From the NCBI GenBank assembly GCA_003219355.1, contig QHOQ01000026.1, forward strand, positions 1-13,396: a stretch of DNA of 13,396 bases, read 5' to 3'. The notes under the pieces are model-generated. The model ran no database searches. It saw nothing but the letters and a program-made list of their open reading frames with translations, and had not been told where the DNA came from. The translations under genes were made by a program, and so were the position numbers. Below, in pieces: positions 1 to 5,177 of the stretch. The first letter of the stretch is position 1. Each line of letters starts with the position of its first letter. Origin of the DNA: Verrucomicrobiota bacterium. Its GTDB lineage: Bacteria > Verrucomicrobiota > Verrucomicrobiia > Chthoniobacterales > UBA10450.

Positions 1-546
1 GATCTCGGGCCGAAACTGCTCGACGACCAGACGGTTGGTCACCAGGCGTTCCCGGATGTATCGGCCGATGGGGGTGTCCTACACGCATTCTGGTGGGACA
101 GCCGACATGACCCGTGCTACTCGCCGATCCGGCCGTTTGGCAACTGCGCGAATCGGACCACCGTGCCGTCGCTAGACGTCTTCGCCACGACATCGAGTAA
201 CCACGGCGTCAGTTGGACGACCCCGGTCAAGATCACCGACACGCTGTCGAACGGGAACTTCGAGCAATTTGACAACCGGGCCGTGCCGTTCGGCGGGGAT
301 TACCTGACGATCACGGGCCTCGGAAGCTTTGCGTTCGGAACCTGGACCGACTGGCGCGACACGGTTCAGGGCACGGACCCGCGCGAAGCGCCGGAGGACC
401 AGGACGCAGCGACCTCCGATGTCGTCCAGTGCCGCGTCGTCCTCACCATCCAGACGAAGAGCGGCCCGGTAAAAACCTGGAGCGGCGACCGCTGTCCGCA
501 CGACGGCGGGATCGACCAGAACATCTATGGCGCCACAGCGCCGTAA
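1..546 (+). CDS. BNR/sialidase-like secreted protein, C-terminal fragment
   Basis: The reading frame is open from the first base to a TAA at 544-546, giving 181 residues of a gene whose start lies left of the window. The fragment reads as a beta-propeller of the BNR/sialidase type. An Asp-box-like motif SSNHGVSW sits near fragment residues 65-72, and stretches such as FPDVSADGGVLHAFWWDSR and YLTITGLGSFAFGTWTD resemble propeller blades of exo-sialidase-like proteins. No catalytic arginine triad can be judged from this fragment, so true sialidase activity cannot be claimed. Such proteins are usually exported, but the signal peptide would be outside the window. The opposite-strand frame across this region is a shadow. 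GC appears higher here than in the housekeeping genes further right. Fold assignment is moderate; the substrate is unknown. Confidence 0.65.
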   Translation, partial: DLGPKLLDDQTVGHQAFPDVSADGGVLHAFWWDSRHDPCYSPIRPFGNCANRTTVPSLDVFATTSSNHGVSWTTPVKITDTLSNGNFEQFDNRAVPFGGDYLTITGLGSFAFGTWTDWRDTVQGTDPREAPEDQDAATSDVVQCRVVLTIQTKSGPVKTWSGDRCPHDGGIDQNIYGATAP

Positions 547-556
547 TTGACGACAC

Positions 557-597
557 GAGCGGAGTGGCGGCGGGCAGGCGTCCCCGCCACTCCGTTC
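557..597 (+). terminator. Strong hairpin after the BNR-like gene, terminator candidate
   Basis: Ten perfect pairs (ggagtggcgg at 561-570 with ccgccactcc at 584-593) are extended outward by four more, including one G-T wobble, giving a 14-pair stem 557-570/584-597 with a 13-base loop. It begins 11 bases after the stop codon. There is no T-run on the 3' side, so it is not a classical intrinsic terminator. It may instead stabilise the 3' end of the mRNA or work together with Rho. Confidence 0.5.
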
Positions 598-798
598 AGT
601 AGCCTCCGCGACGAGCGCGCGTGCCGCCTTCATTGGTGACGCGAGCGCGTTCGGCCCCAAGGGCAGCGAAGACATCTTCGTCACGCCTGGGAAGCCGGGC
701 GCGCAGGCAAGCTTGTCCGCGCGAAACCGCAGCCATTTACGGTTGTTTCAAATCAGACTGTGCATGTTGAGATCGATGTCGATACGGGTATTCAATAA
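593..798 (+). pseudogene. Possible decayed tail of a secreted-protein gene
   Basis: Two frames carry protein-like text without an intact ORF. Frame 2 reads AFIGDASAFGPKGSEDIFV from about 626, then turns into low-quality Arg/Leu-rich sequence after about 700. Frame 1 reads KPQPFTVVSNQTVHVEI and DVDTGIQ from about 724 to a TAA at 796-798. This ending resembles the DTGI(R/Q) tails of small secreted beta-sandwich proteins. Joining the two needs at least one frameshift, and frame 1 has an upstream TGA at 637-639. No start codon is apparent. I infer a degraded or mis-sequenced gene tail; chance coding is a real alternative. Confidence 0.3.
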
Positions 799-811
799 GC
801 GTGGTCCTTAA

Positions 812-839
812 CGCCGCCTTTCATCGCGCAGCGGCGGCG
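812..839 (+). terminator. GC-rich hairpin, weak terminator candidate
   Basis: cgccgcc at 812-818 pairs with ggcggcg at 833-839 across a 14-base loop. It lies just after the possible gene remnant and before the dsbA-like gene. No T-run follows, so a terminating role is only inferred. Confidence 0.3.
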
Positions 840-884
840 GCAATTCATCAGCAAGAACAAAGATATTGTTGTATCGAAAGTTTC

Positions 885-912
885 TTGACCTGATACGAGC
901 AACGATTCTAGT
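885..912 (+). promoter_or_regulatory. Candidate sigma-70-type promoter for the dsbA-VKOR unit
   Basis: TTGACC (885-890, five of six to the -35 consensus) is followed after 16 bases by TCTAGT (907-912, four of six to TATAAT). It sits 17 bases upstream of the ATG at 930. The assignment assumes a conventional housekeeping sigma factor and rests only on these two hexamers. Confidence 0.3.
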
Positions 913-929
913 CGCATGCGGCTTTTTCA

Positions 930-1610
930 ATGAAGCGATATCTTCCATTCGTTATTACTGCGGCAGTCGCACTAGCTACGCTTGTGAGCGGCGCGATGCT
1001 CTATCGCGCCAAGCGGCTTCCTGCTCTGACAATCCCCGAAAATTCCGCGGCGCCCGGAGCGGGCGGTGCTGAATCGGGTCATGTCCGCGGACGCTCCGAT
1101 GCGCCGGTGACAATTATCGAATTTGGAGACTTCCAGTGTCCGCCTTGTGCGAATCTCTCTGAGCCGATTAACCAGCTCGAGCGCGATTATCGTTCTCGTT
1201 TGCGTGTTGTCTTCCGCCACTTCCCGCTTGGGAATCATCTACATGCGCGTGAAGCAGCATTGGCATCCGAAGCCGCGGATCTGCAAGGCCGTTTTTGGGA
1301 GATGCACGACCTGCTCTATCGAGAACAATCCGTTTGGAGCAAGGCCCAAGACGTGCGGGTATTGTTCAACGCTTATGCCGGAATGCTTGGGTTGAACATC
1401 GATCGATTCAAAAAAGATATCGAGAGCGAGCAAGCTAAAGCGCGCGTTGAGTCTGACGAGCAAAAGGCGGTTGCACTCGGTGTGAGGACTACCCCCACTA
1501 TTTTCATTAATAATCATGCGGTGCCCGCTGCCCTTCTAAACCCCCCGGGTCTGCGTGGCAGCATTGATGCTGCCCTGAGAGCGCCCACGCCCGTGTCATC
1601 GACGCAATGA
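930..1610 (+). CDS. DsbA-like thiol:disulfide oxidoreductase (thioredoxin fold)
   Basis: This 226-residue protein is predicted to form disulfide bonds in exported proteins. It starts with two basic residues and a hydrophobic helix (about 6-25), a signal peptide or membrane anchor, then a short Pro/Gly/Ala linker. The thioredoxin domain begins near residue 55. It carries the active site C70-P-P-C73 in the context EFGDFQCPPC, a long helical insertion (about 103-180) and the cis-proline loop TTPTIFIN (P189). This layout matches the DsbA/Thioredoxin_4 group. CPPC in place of E. coli DsbA's CPHC would be expected to alter the redox potential. The gene overlaps the next one by ATGA, and the VKOR product is the natural re-oxidising partner. 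The ATG at 930 fits the signal sequence; no Shine-Dalgarno motif precedes it. The overlapping frame at 866 is a shadow. Confidence 0.88.
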   Translation: MKRYLPFVITAAVALATLVSGAMLYRAKRLPALTIPENSAAPGAGGAESGHVRGRSDAPVTIIEFGDFQCPPCANLSEPINQLERDYRSRLRVVFRHFPLGNHLHAREAALASEAADLQGRFWEMHDLLYREQSVWSKAQDVRVLFNAYAGMLGLNIDRFKKDIESEQAKARVESDEQKAVALGVRTTPTIFINNHAVPAALLNPPGLRGSIDAALRAPTPVSSTQ

Positions 1611-2041
1611 ACACATCGCGATTTCGAATTATTCTTTACACGTTGGCGGCAATCATTTCGCTGGCAGGTCTGGCGGATGCAACTTATCTGACGGTGCAGG
1701 CGTTGACTGGCGAGACGCTGGTCTGCGGAGGCTCGCCGGATTGCTTTCGTGTGCTCGGCAGTTCGTATGCGCGGCTTGCCGGAATACCGATGGCAGCGTT
1801 CGGCACACTCGCTTACTTCGGCGTGTTCAGCTTTGCGACATTCGCCGCTTTCGGATACACGCGCGCGCGCGCATTTCTCACGCTAACCGTAGGAACGATG
1901 TTCCTCGTCACGCTTTGGCTGTTGTATGTGCAAACGTTCATCTTGCACGCGTTCTGCCGTTACTGTCTATTCTCGGCGGCGCTCGTCTTCGGGCTCTCAG
2001 GCATAGTCGTTCTGGCTCCTTCTTCGCGCCGAAGCCCGTAA
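1607..2041 (+). CDS. Vitamin K epoxide reductase (VKOR) family membrane protein
   Basis: VKOR proteins pass electrons from a periplasmic DsbA-like protein to membrane quinone, doing the job of DsbB. This 144-residue protein has four hydrophobic segments (about 8-30, 60-78, 88-112, 118-138). The loop cysteine pair C40 and C46 lies in VCGGSPDCF, the conserved Ser/Gly region follows at about 51-53, and the quinone-side pair C117-R-Y-C120 sits at the start of the last helix. The six-residue C40-C46 spacing is what I recall for bacterial VKOR homologues rather than animal VKORC1. The protein is a stand-alone VKOR without a fused thioredoxin domain. Its ATG at 1607 overlaps the TGA of the dsbA-like gene, implying translational coupling and a shared pathway. 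All four redox cysteines are present. Confidence 0.92.
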   Translation: MNTSRFRIILYTLAAIISLAGLADATYLTVQALTGETLVCGGSPDCFRVLGSSYARLAGIPMAAFGTLAYFGVFSFATFAAFGYTRARAFLTLTVGTMFLVTLWLLYVQTFILHAFCRYCLFSAALVFGLSGIVVLAPSSRRSP

Positions 2042-2042
2042 A

Positions 2043-2071
2043 TTGACAAACCAAGCTTTTGCCGTTTGAAT
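2043..2071 (+). promoter_or_regulatory. Candidate sigma-70-type promoter for yebC-rho
   Basis: A perfect TTGACA (2043-2048) is separated by 17 bases from TTGAAT (2066-2071, four of six to TATAAT). It starts immediately after the VKOR stop and lies about 113 bases upstream of yebC. The implied leader holds a small hairpin (cctcgc 2090-2095 with gcgagg 2109-2114) and a T-run near 2137-2142. The leader could have a regulatory role, but nothing specific is recognised. Confidence 0.4.
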
Positions 2072-2183
2072 AGTGGTCGTTAATTTCTCCCTCGCCAGCG
2101 ATTCTCTCGCGAGGCGCGCTGTTGGGAATCTAGAGCTTTTTTAGTCAGGCAACTTTCAGATCAAGAAAACATAACTCCGCAAT

Positions 2184-2939
2184 ATGGCGGGACACAGTAA
2201 ATGGTCGAAGGTCAAGCGGTTCAAGGGCGCGATCGACGCGAAACGCGGCAAGATCTTCAGCAAATTATCCAAGGAAATAACCATTGCCGCGAAAACCGGT
2301 GGTGGTGATCCGAGTGGAAACCCTCGTCTGCGCAGCGCGATCCAGGCGGCACGGGCGCAAAGCATGCCAGGCGATAACGTCGAGCGCGCTATCAAACGTG
2401 GCACGGGCGAGGGCAGCGAGACGCAACACTTCGATGAGATCGTTTACGAGGGCTATGCGCCGGGCGGTGTCGCCGTAATCGTCGAAGCCGCAACCGACAA
2501 TAAGAACCGAACAGCCGCAGAGATTCGAAGCATCTTTAGCAAGAACCATGGCAATCTCGCCTCCACTGGAAGTGTTTCGTACATGTTTCATAAGAAGGGC
2601 CAAATCAGCGTCCCGCGATCAAGTATCAATGAGGATCAGATTCTTGGGCTCGCGCTGGAGGCGGGAGCAGAGGAGTTGACAACCGACCAGGATCAGTATG
2701 TTATTACAACTTCCCACGATCAGCTCTACGCGGTAGCTGACGCGCTCAAAAATGCGGGCGTAACAACCGATGGGCAAAAGTTTACGTTCATTCCCGATAC
2801 GACTGTTCCTGTCGCCGACGAAAGCGTCGCACAACAGGTTCTGCGCTTGTGTGATGCGCTCGACGAGGACGACGACGTGCAAAACGTTTATTCAAATCTA
2901 GACATTCCCGACGAATTGCTGGCCAAGTTGCCGGCCTAA
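2184..2939 (+). CDS. yebC: YebC/PmpR/TACO1 family protein
   Basis: This 251-residue protein is a full-length member of the YebC family. The signature N-terminus MAGHSKWSKVKRFKGAIDAK is followed by RGKIFSKLSKEI, and PDNVERAI-type and YEGYAPGGVAVIVE motifs appear at about 63-100. An acidic C-terminal stretch (ALDEDDDVQNVYSNLDIP) follows. Family members were long annotated as transcriptional regulators; work on TACO1 and bacterial YebC supports a role in translation, helping ribosomes through proline-rich stretches. The strong N-terminal match fixes the ATG at 2184. No Shine-Dalgarno sequence is visible (the preceding bases are aactccgcaat). The gene is followed after 67 bases by rho on the same strand, so the two may be co-transcribed. 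Confidence 0.96.
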   Translation: MAGHSKWSKVKRFKGAIDAKRGKIFSKLSKEITIAAKTGGGDPSGNPRLRSAIQAARAQSMPGDNVERAIKRGTGEGSETQHFDEIVYEGYAPGGVAVIVEAATDNKNRTAAEIRSIFSKNHGNLASTGSVSYMFHKKGQISVPRSSINEDQILGLALEAGAEELTTDQDQYVITTSHDQLYAVADALKNAGVTTDGQKFTFIPDTTVPVADESVAQQVLRLCDALDEDDDVQNVYSNLDIPDELLAKLPA

Positions 2940-3006
2940 AAAGTTATTGCATACAGCAAACCCGCTAAGGTGCTGCCCCGCTGCAGCGATGAGTTCCATT
3001 TAATTT

Positions 3007-4380
3007 ATGAACGAAGAAAACGAAAACCAGCCCCAACCGCTGGAAACTGCATCCGCTGCGCCAGAACAACGCCAGCATCGCCCACGCCGCCGTTATCCGA
3101 GAAGACGTTACCAAAATCGGGGTAATCGGAACTTCAGTGATTCATATAACGAGTCCCCGAATTCTTCGCCGGCAACCGCCGACGCCGTCGCAGGGAGCGT
3201 GGGGGTTGAAACATTGGATCGACAATCACCTGCAGGAGGCGAGAGCGCCGTTGAAAACGGGGAAGAAGTTCAGCGTGAGCCGGAATTCGGCGATGGCATC
3301 ATTGAGATCTCTGGCAAAGGGTTCGGTTTTCTGCGCGACGCCAAGCGCAATTTCGTGCAGACGCCACAGGACATTTTCGTGACGCCTGAAATCGTTCGGC
3401 GTTTTGCTTTGCGGGACGGGATGTGGATTTATGGCGAAACACGACGAGGCAACCGCGGCCCCCAGTTAGTCAAACTTCTGACAATCAACGGTGAAGAGCC
3501 GCCGAAATATCAGGGCTTGCGACCGTTTGAAGAGCTTACCACGATCAATCCGAACAAACGGATCAAGCTTGAGACAGACCCCGAGCGCTACACGACGCGG
3601 ATCATGGATTTGATGACGCCGCTCGGCATGGGGCAGCGCGGCTTGATTGTCGCTCCGCCTCGCACCGGCAAAACGACGCTACTGCATCACATCGCCGAGG
3701 CGGTTACGAAAAATCACAAGGACATGCACGTGATTATTCTGCTTGTCGATGAACGCCCGGAGGAGGTTACGGATTTCCGCCGTTCGCACCCAAAAGCGGA
3801 ACTGATGGCCAGCTCCAACGATGCCGACATCAAAAGTCACACCCGCATTGCGCAACTCGCCATCGAGCGCGCAAAACGGCTAGTTGAAGCAGGAAAGCAT
3901 GTATTTATTCTGCTCGACTCGATCACACGCACAGCTCGCGCATTCAATAATGCGATGGCTGGCGGCGGTCGTACCATGAGTGGCGGTATCGACGCACGCG
4001 CGATGGAAATTCCGCGCAAAATTTTCGCGGCCGCGCGTAACACTGAAGAAGCTGGATCACTTACGATCGTCGCCACGGCGCTGATCGAAACGGGGAGCCG
4101 CATGGACGAACTGATCTTTCAAGAATTCAAAGGCACCGGGAATATGGAAATGGTGCTCGACCGTAAAATCAGCGATCAGCGAATTTATCCGGCTATCGAC
4201 ATCTTTCTTTCCGGTACGCGGCGCGAAGAATTGCTGCTGCAACCGTGGGAGCTGGAGAAAATCAATCTCATCCGGCGCGGGCTCGCCGGGCACAAACCCG
4301 AGGAAGCAATTCAGCGTCTGCTGATGTTCGTCAAAAAATTTCCGACGAACGCGGAAATGCTCAAAGGCATTCCGGGCTAG
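3007..4380 (+). CDS. rho: Transcription termination factor Rho
   Basis: Rho is the hexameric RNA-dependent ATPase that ends transcription. In this 457-residue protein the catalytic core is intact: Walker A APPRTGKTT (216-224), LLVDERPEE (245-253, with the presumed catalytic Glu249), Walker B FILLDSITR (300-308), the Q-loop region MSGGIDARAM (324-333) and the R-loop EFKGTGNM (373-380). The cold-shock-like RNA-binding domain is at about 94-160, with GKGFGFLR at 103-110. The first 90 residues differ from E. coli Rho. In place of the small N-terminal helical Rho_N domain there is a low-complexity segment with RPRRRYPRRRYQNRGNRN and an Asn/Ser/Glu-rich tail. The P-loop reads PPRTGKT instead of the common PPKAGKT. 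Other positions I associate with bicyclomycin contact (D248, R250, D304, S305, K375) are retained. A methyltransferase gene follows after 32 bases. Confidence 0.97.
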   Translation: MNEENENQPQPLETASAAPEQRQHRPRRRYPRRRYQNRGNRNFSDSYNESPNSSPATADAVAGSVGVETLDRQSPAGGESAVENGEEVQREPEFGDGIIEISGKGFGFLRDAKRNFVQTPQDIFVTPEIVRRFALRDGMWIYGETRRGNRGPQLVKLLTINGEEPPKYQGLRPFEELTTINPNKRIKLETDPERYTTRIMDLMTPLGMGQRGLIVAPPRTGKTTLLHHIAEAVTKNHKDMHVIILLVDERPEEVTDFRRSHPKAELMASSNDADIKSHTRIAQLAIERAKRLVEAGKHVFILLDSITRTARAFNNAMAGGGRTMSGGIDARAMEIPRKIFAAARNTEEAGSLTIVATALIETGSRMDELIFQEFKGTGNMEMVLDRKISDQRIYPAIDIFLSGTRREELLLQPWELEKINLIRRGLAGHKPEEAIQRLLMFVKKFPTNAEMLKGIPG

Positions 4381-4412
4381 CTCCGCAAGAGCGCGCGCGG
4401 AATCTCTCGACA

Positions 4413-5165
4413 ATGCGACCGCGGAGCACGCCGTGTATTCGTGCTGAGATTCTGGACGCGATCGACAAAGCGGTGCCGCAAGATGTGTCGGGTGATTATC
4501 TTGACATTGGCAGCGGCGAGGGGGAGCTGCTCAACCTTGTGAAGTCGCGCTACAGCTGCCTTCGCTGTTTCGCATGTGATTACACGGCAGAGCTGATACG
4601 GCTTCCAGATCAAACGGTAAATATTGTCGATCTAAATCGCGAGCCGCTGCCATACCCGGACAACCGTTTCGCCCTCGCAACTTGTGTCGAAACAATCGAG
4701 CACCTGGAGAACTATCGTGCGGCCCTGCGCGAAATTCATCGCGTGCTGAAGCCGGGCGGGCTGACCGTCGTTTCGACGCCGAACGTCCTCAATCTGCGTT
4801 CGCGTCTGCGTTATTTAACGTTTGGATTTCCATCGCTCTTCGGTCCACTACCGGTGGGCGAACGCGAAGCTCATAGTACCGCCGGCCACATAAGCCCGGT
4901 AGGCTGGTTTCATCTTGCGGATGCGCTGTTGGATGCGGGTTTTATCGATCTCAAGCTCAGTATCGACAAATTTCAGCGGCGCTCATTGATTTCATTTGTT
5001 CTCCTTTGCCTGCCGATTCGAATCGCGGGCTGGTATCAATACCGTCGTGAGGTAGCGAGATTTCGAACTGTTAGTGCGCAGAACGATGCGATAGTGCGTC
5101 AGATTAATTCGCACAAAATCCTTCTTGGACGCACGCTTGTCATCAGCGCACGCAAACCAGGATGA
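4413..5165 (+). CDS. Class I SAM-dependent methyltransferase, substrate unknown
   Basis: This 250-residue protein has the Rossmann methyltransferase signature. Motif I is YLDIGSGEGEL (29-39), the acidic region is NIVDLNREPLPYP (70-82), and motif IV-like FALATCVETIEHLEN (86-100) is followed by LREIHRVLKPGG (105-116) and VVSTPNVLNL (119-128). This order is typical of the Methyltransf_11 / UbiE-like group. A hydrophobic patch (about 192-207) and basic C-terminal helix may contact a membrane or lipid partner, but this is inference. The frame stays open upstream into rho; I chose the ATG at 4413 because it lies just after the rho stop and a few residues before the conserved domain. It is probably co-transcribed with rho. 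The substrate cannot be told from sequence; small molecules, sugars or quinone-type lipids are all possible. Confidence 0.85.
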   Translation: MRPRSTPCIRAEILDAIDKAVPQDVSGDYLDIGSGEGELLNLVKSRYSCLRCFACDYTAELIRLPDQTVNIVDLNREPLPYPDNRFALATCVETIEHLENYRAALREIHRVLKPGGLTVVSTPNVLNLRSRLRYLTFGFPSLFGPLPVGEREAHSTAGHISPVGWFHLADALLDAGFIDLKLSIDKFQRRSLISFVLLCLPIRIAGWYQYRREVARFRTVSAQNDAIVRQINSHKILLGRTLVISARKPG

Positions 5166-5177
5166 ACGATTCGTCCT
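5159..5177. terminator. Hairpin spanning both convergent stop codons
   Basis: Bases 5159-5166 (aggatgaa) pair with 5170-5177 (ttcgtcct) through eight pairs, one of them G-T, around the three-base loop cga. The methyltransferase TGA (5163-5165) lies in the left arm, and the glnE stop (complement of 5176-5178) overlaps the right arm. No T-run follows on either strand. On the minus strand the wobble becomes an A-C mismatch, so the structure favours the rightward transcript. Confidence 0.4.

Larger units (their letters stand above)
547..929. other. 383-base region without an intact gene
   Basis: The stretch holds the hairpin at 557-597, the possible gene remnant ending at 798, a second hairpin at 812-839, and a candidate promoter at 885-912. 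Base composition falls from GC-rich on the left to the more moderate composition of the rest of the window between roughly 720 and 870. No RNA gene was recognised. Confidence 0.6.

Noticed and set aside
172..684. 170-codon minus-strand open frame opposite the BNR-like gene
   Set aside because: It is Arg/Ala-rich shadow translation in GC-rich DNA; the plus strand carries clear propeller motifs through most of the same bases.
1857..1872. Alternating acacgcgcgcgcgcat tract in the VKOR gene as a phase-variable or Z-DNA element
   Set aside because: Only five GC units, in frame and encoding a plausible loop (TRARA). Too short to argue for phase variation.
4245..4412. Upstream extension of the methyltransferase into rho
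   Set aside because: The extra 56 residues are an out-of-frame reading of the rho C-terminus; the ATG at 4413 is just past the rho stop.
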